Source: Eubacteriales Family XIII. Incertae Sedis bacterium (GTDB lineage Bacteria > Bacillota > Clostridia > Peptostreptococcales > Anaerovoracaceae). From it: DNA of 8,696 nt. The stretch's first letter is position 1; every line of letters begins with the position of its first letter. A program made the translations under genes and the position numbers. A model generated the notes under the pieces. That model saw only the letters and a program-made list of their open reading frames with translations. It searched no databases and was not told where the DNA came from. Positions 1 to 7,717 of this stretch are shown here, piece after piece. The stretch is taken from positions 1 through 8,696 of the forward strand of contig JAITPU010000026.1 in the NCBI GenBank assembly GCA_031289235.1, read 5' to 3'.

Positions 1-929
1 GATTCCCCGTCCAGCTCAAAGCCTATATGCTCATTATAGAAGCCTATGAAGTCTTTGATATCCTCGTTGGCAAAGCCGATTTCAGAGAGAAAGGCCATGA
101 GGACTGAAATGGCGTTCAATCCCTTTTCCGGAGACGCGCCGTGAGCGGAAATTCCGGCCGCGGTGATCTCCAAACTCTTTCCGACACCCTTAGTACACAC
201 CCGGTATCCCGTTTCGCGGCAGAATTCCGCGGCCGCTTTCGTAATCCCGCCGTATGAATCGGCGCGTATCATGGCTTTCGCGAAATCCGGCGTCATATTC
301 GCCGCGCTTCCTCCGCTGATGCTCCGCAAAATAATGCCTTTTGCGTCATTTTTTCTGATTTTTTTTGCCAATTCGAAAATTAAAATGCCCATTTCACCGT
401 GGATAACCGGGAAATCCGCGTCGGGCGTAAACCCGAAATCAGGCCTTCCGGCCTTGTCCAGATAACGCTCCATGCCCCTGCATCCGGTTTCCTCGTCAAG
501 CCCTAAAATCAGGCGCACTTTTTTCCCCGGCGAAAAGCCGCAGTCCCGCAGCGCTTTCATCGCGTAATAGACAGCCACCACCGGGCCTTTGTCGTCGCTG
601 CTTCCCCGACCGTAAATCCTGCCGTCCGCAACTTCCCCGCCGTATGGGTCGCGATCCCATTCGCGGCCTTCCGGAACCACATCCAGATGCCCCAAAATCC
701 CCATGATTTCACGCGCGGCGTCGGTTTCACCGGCTTCATTTAAAACATCGCCGCCAAATTCAATATGGCCTCCGAAATTATCGACACTCTCCGTACTAAA
801 ACCGTCCCGCTCCGCCAGTCTGAGCATATAGTCAAAAGCCGCCTGTACGCCGGCGCCGAAGGGCGCGTCTCCTTCTGCTTCCCCCGCCACGCTTTTTATC
901 GCTATCAGTTCCCGCAATGTGCGGATCAT
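1..929 (-). CDS. M20 family metallo-dipeptidase (PepV/Sapep-like), C-terminus beyond window
   Basis: Translating the minus strand from ATG 929-927 gives 309 residues, open to the window edge, against about 450-470 for the PepV/Sapep family. Seen: metal-binding GHLDVVP (His81, Asp83), GRGSSDDKGP (bridging metal ligand probably Asp112), DEETG (Glu146 as general base, Glu147 as ligand), FTPDADFPV (ligand Asp170) and the lid-domain motif SAHGASPEKG. The last metal-binding His would lie beyond the edge. The family comprises cytoplasmic Zn- or Mn-dependent dipeptidases that cleave dipeptides taken up by the cell. No signal peptide is seen. The start is uncertain: family members usually have about 12-16 residues before the 'DEMIRTLRELIAIKSV' segment, and the frame does continue upstream (GHIVRIEAQKDEM), but the only ordinary start codon there is TTG at 1076-1074, preceded by AGGAG at 1091-1087. 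The gene is divergent from the glycogen operon and probably unrelated to it in function. Family assignment is firm; dipeptidase specificity is inferred. Confidence 0.9.
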   Translation of the reverse strand, partial: MIRTLRELIAIKSVAGEAEGDAPFGAGVQAAFDYMLRLAERDGFSTESVDNFGGHIEFGGDVLNEAGETDAAREIMGILGHLDVVPEGREWDRDPYGGEVADGRIYGRGSSDDKGPVVAVYYAMKALRDCGFSPGKKVRLILGLDEETGCRGMERYLDKAGRPDFGFTPDADFPVIHGEMGILIFELAKKIRKNDAKGIILRSISGGSAANMTPDFAKAMIRADSYGGITKAAAEFCRETGYRVCTKGVGKSLEITAAGISAHGASPEKGLNAISVLMAFLSEIGFANEDIKDFIGFYNEHIGFELDGE

Positions 930-1247
930 CTCATCTTTCTGCGCCTCAATCCTGACGATATGACCGCAATCGGCAAAAGCGGCGGCCTTCCCTCCGGATA
1001 TGTTATTCCTTTTGGGCGGTTCCGCTTCCGGTAAGCCGCCCTCCTTTTTCTTTTTACTGCCGGCATATTCAATCAAATGAAAACATCTCCTCTTCAAACA
1101 CTGCGCCCGCGATACGCGTCCAATGCCGCTCCGCCATTGCCTTCCACGCGCTTTTGCGTTTTTCTATCGCTCCGTACGTTCAACGCGGAAGCAAAGCAGA
1201 TAGGATTTTTTCGCCGGGCGCTTCGTGCTTACGCTGATAATAAAAAG

Positions 1248-1256
1248 ATTATATCA
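1248..1256 (-). promoter_or_regulatory. Extended -10 promoter element, probably for the M20 dipeptidase
   Basis: On the minus strand this reads TGATATAAT, a perfect TGn-TATAAT extended -10. The best -35 candidate is TTCGCA (1278-1273), 4 of 6 to consensus with a long 19-bp spacer; an extended -10 can work without a good -35. Transcription would begin near 1241, leaving a leader of about 165 nt if translation starts at TTG 1076, or about 310 nt if it starts at ATG 929. The element sits inside an imperfect inverted repeat that could be an operator; this is inference only. Confidence 0.45.
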
Positions 1257-1314
1257 TTTTTCTGATATTTTGTGCGAAATTATCCCAAAATTTATGTATA
1301 ATCCGCCGCGATTA

Positions 1315-1323
1315 TGTTATACT
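1315..1323 (+). promoter_or_regulatory. Extended -10 promoter element for the glycogen operon
   Basis: The sequence is TGTTATACT, matching the TGn-TATAAT extended -10 with one mismatch. Transcription would start near 1330, giving a short leader of about 30-40 nt ahead of glgP. A second candidate, TATAAT at 1297-1302, lies 15 bp further up. Neither has a convincing -35 at 16-18 bp. I saw no clear CcpA (cre) match here. Confidence 0.4.
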
Positions 1324-1355
1324 TACATATTGTATTCAGTTGGTGGCGCAACAAG

Positions 1356-1367
1356 TAGGAGGTGGTC
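1356..1367 (+). promoter_or_regulatory. Ribosome binding site of glgP, points to an ATT start at 1371
   Basis: TAGGAGGTGGTC is an almost full-length match to the 16S anti-Shine-Dalgarno complement (TAAGGAGGTGATC). Its core GGAGG (1358-1362) is 8 nt before ATT 1371-1373, an ideal distance. The only upstream in-frame ordinary start, GTG 1362-1364, overlaps the Shine-Dalgarno core itself and cannot easily use it. Confidence 0.6.
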
Positions 1368-3791
1368 GCGATTTTTAAAAACGCGCAAAGTTTCGTGCGG
1401 GAATACCGGTCTGAATTCGCCGATAATCTCGGAAAATCTTTCGAAGAAAGCGACGCGGCTGAACAGTATCAGATGCTGGTCAGACTGATCCGTAAAAATA
1501 TAAGCCGGCGCTGGATAAACACCAACGACCGGTACGACAAAAAAAACGGCGCGAAGCAGGTCTATTATTTTTCGATGGAATTTCTGATCGGAAAACTCCT
1601 GAACTATTATCTGATCAATCTCGGGATCCGCGACGTAGTCAGCGAGGGGCTTTCCACGCTTAATGTAAAGCTCGGCGACCTGTGCGCGTATGAAGCGGAC
1701 GCCGGGCTGGGCAACGGCGGGCTCGGAAGGCTCGCGGCCTGCTTTCTTGATTCCATGGCTTTCCTCGGGATACCCGGCCACGGCAACGGGATCCGATACC
1801 GCTTCGGCCTGTTTCAGCAGAAAATTATCGACGGCAACCAGGTCGAACTTCCCGACAACTGGTTGAAGAACGGTTATCCCTGGGAGATACGTAAGCCTGA
1901 AAATGCCGTAGTCGTAAAATTCAACGGCGATATTGTCACGAAAACGGACGGGGATAGACTGATTTTCGAACACGAAAATTACGAGCCCGTGCTGGCCGTG
2001 CCGTACGACGTTCCCGTGATCGGCTACGGCTCGCCCGAACAGATCAACACGCTGCGCCTCTGGAGCGCCGAACAGGTGGGCGATGAATTCGATTTCGCTT
2101 CATTTAACAGAGGTGACTACACGAAAGCCGTGCATTCCCGGGCAAACGCGGAAATGATCTCCTATGTCCTCTACCCTAACGACAGCAACGTGTCCGGACA
2201 GGAACTGCGGCTGCGGCAGGAATATTTTCTCGTCGCGGCCGGGCTTGGAAGCATCACGGAACGTTTCAAAAAGAAATCAGTGAATTGGGACAGTTTCGTC
2301 GATCAGGTGGCCGTACATATAAACGATACTCACCCCGCCATGTGCGTGCCGGAACTCATGCGTATTCTCATGGATGAAGAGGCTTTGTCCTGGGAGAAAG
2401 CGTGGACTATCACGGTGAACACTATTTCTTTCACCAATCATACTGTCATGCCCGAAGCTCTGGAATGCTGGCCTCAGGAAATGTTTCGCCGTCTTTTGCC
2501 GCGCGTCTACATGATAATCAAAGAGATCGACCGCAGATATCGCGAGGCTCTCGCCGCGCGCGCCGCCACCCCCGAGCAGATGAACAATGTCGCCATAATC
2601 TGCGACGGCCAGATTCACATGGTGAAGCTGGCGATCATCGGAAGCCACTCTGTCAACGGCGTGGCCGCCTTGCACACTGAAATTCTCAAACGGGATTTAT
2701 TCAGGGATTTTTACGCTATCACGCCTTATAAATTCAACAACAAGACCAACGGCGTCAGCCACAGGCGATTTTTGCTGGAAGCCAACCCCGGCCTTTCCGC
2801 GCTCATCGGCGAAACCATAGGGGACGGCTGGATCAGGCGTCCGGAGGAACTGGCATATTTAGGAAAATTTGATAATGATTCCCATTTCTTAAAACAGCTG
2901 TCCGATGTGAAGTATGAAAACAAATGCGCGCTCAGCCGCTACATTCACGAAACCACCGGCATCGCGGCGGATCCCGCGGCAATTTTCGACGTACATGTAA
3001 AACGTATACACGGTTACAAACGTCAGCTGTTGAACGTGCTGAAAATCATGGAACTGTACAATCAGCTTAAAGATAACCCCAATCTGGATATCCCTCCCGG
3101 TGTTTTTCTGTTCGCGGGCAAAGCTGCGCCGGGTTATCATTTCGCGAAACTTGTGATCAAGCTGATTTCCGCCGTCGCCGACAAAGTGAATAACGACATT
3201 TCGATACGCGACAGGCTCAAGGTGGTGTTTCTCGAAAACTTTAACGTTTCCATAGGCGAGATCATATATCCGGCGGTCGACATCAGCGAACAGATCTCCA
3301 CAGCCGGCAAAGAGGCTTCGGGAACGGGCAATATGAAGCAGATGATGAACGGCGCCGTAACCCTGGGAACTTTGGACGGGGCGAACGTGGAAATCCGGGA
3401 CGCTGTCGGCGAAGACAATATGGGCCTTTTCGGCCTTAACGCTGAACAAGTCGCGAGTTTTCATCAGAAAGGCGGCTACGTATCTTGGAACGAATATCAT
3501 AACGACCGCCGGCTTAAACGCGTACTTGACCAGTTCGTCGACGGATTTTTCCCCGGCGCGGGAGGAGATTTTCGCGATATCAACGACAGCCTGCTGCGGG
3601 ATAACGACGAATATTTCGTCCTCAAGGACTTTCCGGCCTACCTCGACGCCTGGCGCAAACTGGCAAACCTGTACCGCGACAAAGAAGAATGGAGCCGCGT
3701 CAGCCTGCGGAACATAGCGTGTTCTTGGTCCTTCTCCAGCGACAACGCCATACGCGGTTATTGGGATGAAATTTGGGAGAAAAAGGAGTAG
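1362..3791 (+). CDS. glgP: Glycogen/alpha-glucan phosphorylase (GT35)
   Basis: Cytoplasmic PLP-dependent enzyme that releases glucose-1-phosphate from the non-reducing ends of alpha-1,4-glucan using phosphate. From the GTG the protein is 809 residues, normal for the family. Seen in order: [13 protein letters not shown] (68-80), [17 protein letters not shown] (115-131), [13 protein letters not shown] (139-151), [13 protein letters not shown] (320-332), [11 protein letters not shown] (460-470), the phosphate/PLP-site segment [13 protein letters not shown] (546-558) with both Lys and the Arg kept, and [15 protein letters not shown] with the PLP-binding lysine at residue 659. The start shown is the first ordinary codon, GTG, but it overlaps the Shine-Dalgarno. 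The better start is ATT at 1371, which gives MFKNAQSF, and clostridial homologues as I recall them begin MFK. Oddities: Gly551 replaces the Glu usual in R[IL]HEYKRQ, and Phe470 replaces a usual Trp. First gene of the operon; glgC follows after 4 nt. Confidence 0.97.
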   Translation: MVAIFKNAQSFVREYRSEFADNLGKSFEESDAAEQYQMLVRLIRKNISRRWINTNDRYDKKNGAKQVYYFSMEFLIGKLLNYYLINLGIRDVVSEGLSTLNVKLGDLCAYEADAGLGNGGLGRLAACFLDSMAFLGIPGHGNGIRYRFGLFQQKIIDGNQVELPDNWLKNGYPWEIRKPENAVVVKFNGDIVTKTDGDRLIFEHENYEPVLAVPYDVPVIGYGSPEQINTLRLWSAEQVGDEFDFASFNRGDYTKAVHSRANAEMISYVLYPNDSNVSGQELRLRQEYFLVAAGLGSITERFKKKSVNWDSFVDQVAVHINDTHPAMCVPELMRILMDEEALSWEKAWTITVNTISFTNHTVMPEALECWPQEMFRRLLPRVYMIIKEIDRRYREALAARAATPEQMNNVAIICDGQIHMVKLAIIGSHSVNGVAALHTEILKRDLFRDFYAITPYKFNNKTNGVSHRRFLLEANPGLSALIGETIGDGWIRRPEELAYLGKFDNDSHFLKQLSDVKYENKCALSRYIHETTGIAADPAAIFDVHVKRIHGYKRQLLNVLKIMELYNQLKDNPNLDIPPGVFLFAGKAAPGYHFAKLVIKLISAVADKVNNDISIRDRLKVVFLENFNVSIGEIIYPAVDISEQISTAGKEASGTGNMKQMMNGAVTLGTLDGANVEIRDAVGEDNMGLFGLNAEQVASFHQKGGYVSWNEYHNDRRLKRVLDQFVDGFFPGAGGDFRDINDSLLRDNDEYFVLKDFPAYLDAWRKLANLYRDKEEWSRVSLRNIACSWSFSSDNAIRGYWDEIWEKKE

Positions 3792-3795
3792 CGGA

Positions 3796-4995
3796 ATGCT
3801 GAACGTGAAAAAGGAAAGCGTCGCCATGCTTTTGGCGGGCGGTCAAGGCAGCCGCCTCGGCGCGCTGACCTATTTCATAGCGAAACCCGCAGTTTCTTTC
3901 GGCGGCAAATATCGTATCATTGATTTCAGCCTGAGCAACTGTATCAATTCGGGAATCGACACGGTCGGGGTCCTCACCCAATACAGGCCCATGATCCTGA
4001 ATTCCTACATCGGCACAGGCGCTTCCTGGGATCTGAACGACGCCAACGGAGGCGTGCAGATGCTGCCGCCTTACATGAGCCAGGACGGAGGAGTCTGGTA
4101 CAAGGGAACGGCAAACGCGATTTACCAAAATCTGGATTTTATCTGGAATTATAATCCCGATTACGTGTTGATCCTATCCGGAGATCACATATACAAGATG
4201 GATTATGACAAAATGCTGCGATTTCATAAGGACTGCGAGGCAGACGTCACCATCTCGGTCATCGAAGTCCCATGGGAAGAAGCCTGCCGCTTCGGAATCC
4301 TCACAGCCGACGAAAAAGGCCGTATCGTCAGATTTGAAGAAAAACCGAAAAACCCGAAAAGCAATCTGGCGTCAATGGGCATTTATATTTTCAACAAACC
4401 GCTGCTTCAGGCCGCTCTTTCGGAGGACGAGATGGATCCGGACTCCTCCAATGATTTCGGAAAGGATGTGATACCGCGGTTGCTCCGTCAGGGAAAATCT
4501 CTTTACGCCTATAAATTCCACGGATACTGGAAAGATGTGGGGACAATTGAAAGTTATTACAATTCAAACATGGAACTGCTCGAAAATGAACCTCCCTTTA
4601 ATATTTTCGAAAGCAAAGACCGCATCCTCTCAAACAGCAACATCTATCCGCCGCAGTACATAGGGCCGGAGGCGCACGTGGAAAACAGCCTGATCTGCAA
4701 CGGCTGCAGCGTGCTTGGAACCGTGATAAATTCCATTTTAAGCCCGGACGTGCGGGTCGCGGCGGGAAGTTTCATAAAGGATTCTCTCATTCTTATAGGA
4801 ACGAGGATCGAAGAAAACTGTTCAGTCATCAAAACCATCATCGGCGAGAACACTCTGGTGGGAAAAGGGACAGTCTTGGGGCGGCGCGCGGCCGATACGC
4901 CCGCGCAGCAGGGGATCACGGTAATCGCGGACAACATGATTATCAAAGAGGGGACGGTAATCGCAGAAGGCGAAAATGTGAGCGGAGTTATTTAA
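3796..4995 (+). CDS. glgC: Glucose-1-phosphate adenylyltransferase (ADP-glucose pyrophosphorylase), catalytic subunit
   Basis: Makes ADP-glucose and pyrophosphate from ATP and glucose-1-phosphate, the committed step of glycogen synthesis. The 399-residue protein has the nucleotidyltransferase loop [13 protein letters not shown] (13-25), [16 protein letters not shown] (29-44), [15 protein letters not shown], the catalytic-Asp motif [10 protein letters not shown] (Asp130), the sugar-phosphate-site FEEKP (180-184) and [10 protein letters not shown] (241-250), followed by a C-terminal left-handed beta-helix with hexapeptide-like repeats. The start is ATG 3796, with AAGGAG at 3783-3788 and a 7-nt gap. 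The in-frame ATG at 3766 would lie inside the end of glgP and lacks a suitable site, so I rejected it. The Shine-Dalgarno lies within the last codons of glgP, so translation of the two genes is probably coupled. Allosteric control is typical of the family, but effectors cannot be read from the sequence. GlgD downstream is the likely partner. Confidence 0.97.
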   Translation: MLNVKKESVAMLLAGGQGSRLGALTYFIAKPAVSFGGKYRIIDFSLSNCINSGIDTVGVLTQYRPMILNSYIGTGASWDLNDANGGVQMLPPYMSQDGGVWYKGTANAIYQNLDFIWNYNPDYVLILSGDHIYKMDYDKMLRFHKDCEADVTISVIEVPWEEACRFGILTADEKGRIVRFEEKPKNPKSNLASMGIYIFNKPLLQAALSEDEMDPDSSNDFGKDVIPRLLRQGKSLYAYKFHGYWKDVGTIESYYNSNMELLENEPPFNIFESKDRILSNSNIYPPQYIGPEAHVENSLICNGCSVLGTVINSILSPDVRVAAGSFIKDSLILIGTRIEENCSVIKTIIGENTLVGKGTVLGRRAADTPAQQGITVIADNMIIKEGTVIAEGENVSGVI

Positions 4996-5029
4996 AACGC
5001 GCACAAACGCACAGTCAGAGGAATGTGGA

Positions 5030-6154
5030 ATGAACGACGTAATGGGTTTAATCTGCGCCAACTACAACACGGACCGCCTCGGCGCGCTGACAGAGGACAG
5101 GCCCTTGGCCTCTGCGCCGTTCGGCGGGCGTTACCGCCTCATGGACTTCGTGCTGTCAAATCTGGTGAACGCCGGAATCCGCACCGTGGGGATCATCATG
5201 CCTTACATGTACCGTTCCATGATGGATCATCTCGGCGCCGGGAAAGACTGGTTTCTGGATCGGAAACGAGGGGGCCTGTTCATCCTTCCCGGCTCAGTCT
5301 ACGGATTTAACAACATGTCAACTCAATTTCTGGTCAAGGATATGATTAAAAATAAGGACTATCTTGTGAGAGATGAAAAGGAATACATAATCATAGCAAC
5401 AGCAAACCAAGTGTACAATATGGACTATACAGGACTGATCAAAGCTCACGCGGAAAGCGGGGCGGACATCACCTTAGTATACAGAAACAGGGCGCTTCAT
5501 GAAGAGCGGAGCGGATATTTTCTGGAATTATCCGCAAAGAACCGCGTCGCGGACATCGTTTCCGCCAAAACGCGCGACAACGCGGAAGAAGACGCGCCCG
5601 ACGCTCTTTTCGCGGACTGCCTGATCATGGGAAGACAAAAGCTCGTGGATCTCATCGGCTGGTATCAGGTTGTGGATTATATGGATCTCATGGACGTGAT
5701 CGGCGAAAACCTCAGTCTTTTAAGCGTGCGCGGCTACGAATTCTCCGGATATCTGGGTCGCGTGGAATCTATTGAGGCCTATATGCGCTGTAGTCTGGAA
5801 ATACTGTCGCCTGAAGTGCATGAAGAGTTGTTTTTCGGCGACAGGCCGATTTATACGAAAATAAAGGACGGCGTCCCAACGCGGTATATCGGCCGGTCGG
5901 AAGTTTCCAACTGCCTTATCCCGAACGAATGCACGATACGCGGGCGGGTGGAAAACAGCATAATATTCCCCAGCGTCGTAGTCGAATCCGGCGCGGTAAT
6001 CAAAAACAGCGTCATAATGCAGCGGGCTGTCGTCGGGGAAAACGCGACGGTAGAAAACGTGATCGCGGATAAATTCGTCGTCATAGGCAAGAACCTGACG
6101 ATCCGCGGAAACACCGAACGACCCTTAGTCCTGAAAAAGAAAAATATTATGTAA
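5030..6154 (+). CDS. glgD: GlgD, non-catalytic partner of ADP-glucose pyrophosphorylase
   Basis: A 374-residue paralogue of GlgC with the same fold order: N-terminal nucleotidyltransferase domain with RLGALTEDRPLASAPFGGRYRLMDF (16-40) and a C-terminal left-handed beta-helix (about residue 285 on: VENSIIFPSVVVESGAVI and similar repeats). Active-site elements are lost. The glycine-rich loop GGxGxR reads NYNTDR, the GDHIY motif reads ANQVYNMDY (Asn126 where GlgC has Asp130), and there is no EKP motif. In Bacillota, GlgD proteins are known as subunits that join GlgC in a hetero-oligomer and raise or tune its activity; that role is inferred here from sequence and position. Start ATG 5030 is preceded by AGAGGA (5017-5022) with a 7-nt gap; the in-frame Met at 5042 has no better site. 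It lies 34 nt after glgC. Confidence 0.95.
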   Translation: MNDVMGLICANYNTDRLGALTEDRPLASAPFGGRYRLMDFVLSNLVNAGIRTVGIIMPYMYRSMMDHLGAGKDWFLDRKRGGLFILPGSVYGFNNMSTQFLVKDMIKNKDYLVRDEKEYIIIATANQVYNMDYTGLIKAHAESGADITLVYRNRALHEERSGYFLELSAKNRVADIVSAKTRDNAEEDAPDALFADCLIMGRQKLVDLIGWYQVVDYMDLMDVIGENLSLLSVRGYEFSGYLGRVESIEAYMRCSLEILSPEVHEELFFGDRPIYTKIKDGVPTRYIGRSEVSNCLIPNECTIRGRVENSIIFPSVVVESGAVIKNSVIMQRAVVGENATVENVIADKFVVIGKNLTIRGNTERPLVLKKKNIM

Positions 6155-6230
6155 ACCCCGGCACGGCATGCTGCTCGCTTTATTCAGCTGTCGGAGTAAG
6201 GGAGTAAAATATAGAAAGGAAGTGAGCCTT

Positions 6231-7676
6231 ATGAAAGTTCTCTACGCGATTTTTGAAGCCATCCCTTTCGCGAAGGTCGGGGGGCTTGGAGACGTGGGCG
6301 GCGCGCTGCCAAAATTCCTGAAAAAGCAAAGGAACGATGTCCGAGTCATCATGCCTAAACACGCCTGCATCCCCGAGCGTTTCAAAAACAGGATGAAAAC
6401 CGTCGCCGACTTTCATACCAATCTTGGATGGCGCACTCCCTATTGCGGGTTGCAGGAACTGGAATATAACGGAGTCACTTATTACTTCATCGACAACGAA
6501 TACTACTTCAAACGGGACGACGTTTACGGATATGACGACGACGCGGAACGAGTCGCGTTCTTCTGCCGCGCGGCCTTAGAAAGCCTGTCCTGCTTTGAAA
6601 ACTTCAAACCTCAGGTGATACACTGCAATGATTGGCACACTTCGCTGATCCCTGTGATGCTCCGGGAATTTTACGGCGACCACCCACATTACTATGATAT
6701 CAAAACGGTTATGACGATACATAACCTGAAATTCCAGGGCATATTCTCAAAACGCCTTTTGGGCGACCTGCTCGGCATGGAGCATCATACCGCGCCGTCC
6801 GCCCATCTGGATTGGGGAGATTCTCTGAATTTCTTTAAGGGCGGCCTTATTTACTCCGACGCGGTGACCACGGTAAGCCCCACGTACGCCCGGGAAATTC
6901 AAACGCCTTATTACGGCGAGGGCTTAGACGGAGTGCTGCGGTGGCAGGGCGAACGCCTGCGCGGCATCATCAACGGAATTGACTATAACTCCTACAATCC
7001 CTCGACGGACAAAGCCATATTCCAAAAATACGCGCAGGGAGACGATGAAGGAAAGGCGTTCAACAAAAAAGCCCTGCGGGAACTTTTGAACCTGTCTACA
7101 AATGAAGATCTTCCCCTCTTCATCATGGTGAGCCGTCTGACGGAACAGAAGGGCTTAGACCTTCTGTCGTACATATTCGAGGAACTCTTATCCTCGGAGG
7201 ATATTCAGTTCGCGGCGCTCGGCACGGGAGATCCTCAATATGAGGATATGCTTCTGTATTTCGCCGGCCGTTTCCCGCATAAAATGTCTGTGCGGACAGT
7301 GTTTGACGATGATCTGTCCCGCAAATTTTACGCCGGCGGCGATTTTCTCGTCGCACCTTCGCGTTTCGAGCCATGCGGCGTCACCCAGATGATAGCTATG
7401 CGATACGGAACGCTGCCTGTCGTGCGTGAAACCGGCGGCTTCAAGGATACGGTTATTCCATATAACTGCTACACAGGAGATGGCAACGGTTTCAGTTTCG
7501 CGAACTACAACGCTCACGAGCTGCTTGCCGCATTACGGCGCGCGGCGCGCCTGTACTCGAAAAATCAAAAGGCGCTGAACACTCTGCGGCAGCACGCTTA
7601 CGCCGCGGATTTCAGCTGGGAAAAATCCGCGGGGGAATACATTCAGCTTTATAACGAGATCATTAAAAAATCGTAG
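6231..7676 (+). CDS. glgA: Glycogen synthase, ADP-glucose dependent (GT5)
   Basis: Transfers glucose from ADP-glucose to the non-reducing end of alpha-1,4-glucan. The 481-residue protein, normal in length, has the two Rossmann domains of a GT-B enzyme. The N-terminal domain has KVGGLGDVGGALP (15-27, the KxGGL substrate-binding motif), HCNDWHTSLIP (131-141), MTIHNLKFQGIF (161-172) and TTVSPTYAREIQT (213-225). The C-terminal domain has MVSRLTEQKG (299-308) and SRFEPCGVTQ (377-386) with the conserved Glu380, then RETGGFKDTV. Start ATG 6231 has AAAGGA at 6215-6220, 10 nt upstream, and puts KxGGL near residue 15 as usual. An in-frame ATG at 6168 would add 21 residues (MLLALFSC...) without a binding site. 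The 76-nt gap after glgD is the longest in the operon, but I see neither a terminator nor a convincing promoter in it. Confidence 0.97.
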   Translation: MKVLYAIFEAIPFAKVGGLGDVGGALPKFLKKQRNDVRVIMPKHACIPERFKNRMKTVADFHTNLGWRTPYCGLQELEYNGVTYYFIDNEYYFKRDDVYGYDDDAERVAFFCRAALESLSCFENFKPQVIHCNDWHTSLIPVMLREFYGDHPHYYDIKTVMTIHNLKFQGIFSKRLLGDLLGMEHHTAPSAHLDWGDSLNFFKGGLIYSDAVTTVSPTYAREIQTPYYGEGLDGVLRWQGERLRGIINGIDYNSYNPSTDKAIFQKYAQGDDEGKAFNKKALRELLNLSTNEDLPLFIMVSRLTEQKGLDLLSYIFEELLSSEDIQFAALGTGDPQYEDMLLYFAGRFPHKMSVRTVFDDDLSRKFYAGGDFLVAPSRFEPCGVTQMIAMRYGTLPVVRETGGFKDTVIPYNCYTGDGNGFSFANYNAHELLAALRRAARLYSKNQKALNTLRQHAYAADFSWEKSAGEYIQLYNEIIKKS

Positions 7677-7717
7677 AGGAAACGGAGCTTTCGTTCGAAT
7701 GATTACAAACAGACGAG

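Larger units (their letters stand above)
930..1361. other. Divergent intergenic region between the M20 gene and glgP
   Basis: About 430 nt without a confident gene. The part nearest glgP (about 1200-1340) is AT-rich and carries an extended -10 promoter on each strand. The part nearest the M20 gene (930-1140) is more GC-rich. It continues the M20 frame without a stop up to at least a possible TTG start at 1076, so some of it may be the true N-terminus of that protein. A possible 22-codon minus-strand ORF (ATG 1137-1135, TGA 1071-1069) overlaps that TTG. I found no tRNA, terminator or clear riboswitch fold by eye. An imperfect inverted repeat, TGATAAT (1235-1241) and ATTATATCA (1248-1256), overlaps the minus-strand promoter. 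Confidence 0.6.

Noticed and set aside
1077..1265. Plus-strand 62-codon ORF in the divergent region.
   Set aside because: It has no binding site, overlaps the minus-strand leader and promoter, and its composition (many Arg, Ser, Ala, Pro) is typical of a chance frame.
1314..1358. A 14-codon ORF (MLYLHIVFSWWRNK) in the same frame as glgP, ending TAG just before it, suggesting stop read-through or a leader peptide.
   Set aside because: Its ATG overlaps the likely -10 element and would not be in the transcript; it has no binding site.
1323..1973. Long minus-strand ORF of 216 codons opposite glgP, and a 312-codon one at 2889-3827.
   Set aside because: Both lie antisense to strongly conserved GlgP motifs, have no recognisable domains, and reflect codon bias of the true frame.
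3766..3795. ATG 3766 as an earlier start for glgC.
   Set aside because: It adds 10 residues encoded within the end of glgP and has no binding site, while ATG 3796 has AAGGAG at 7 nt and the usual GlgC N-terminus.
6168..6230. ATG 6168 as an earlier start for glgA, giving a possible signal-like peptide (MLLALFSC).
   Set aside because: There is no binding site before 6168, the extension is unlike GlgA, and a good site precedes ATG 6231.
7537..7551. GC-rich palindrome GGCGCGCGGCGCGCC in glgA.
   Set aside because: It is short and falls in a run of Arg/Ala codons (RRAAR), which readily produces GC palindromes; no sign of an element.
7677..7717. Possible terminator between glgA and the GH13 gene (AACG/CGTT around GAGCTTT).
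   Set aside because: The stem is only 4 bp with no T-tract, so transcription probably continues.
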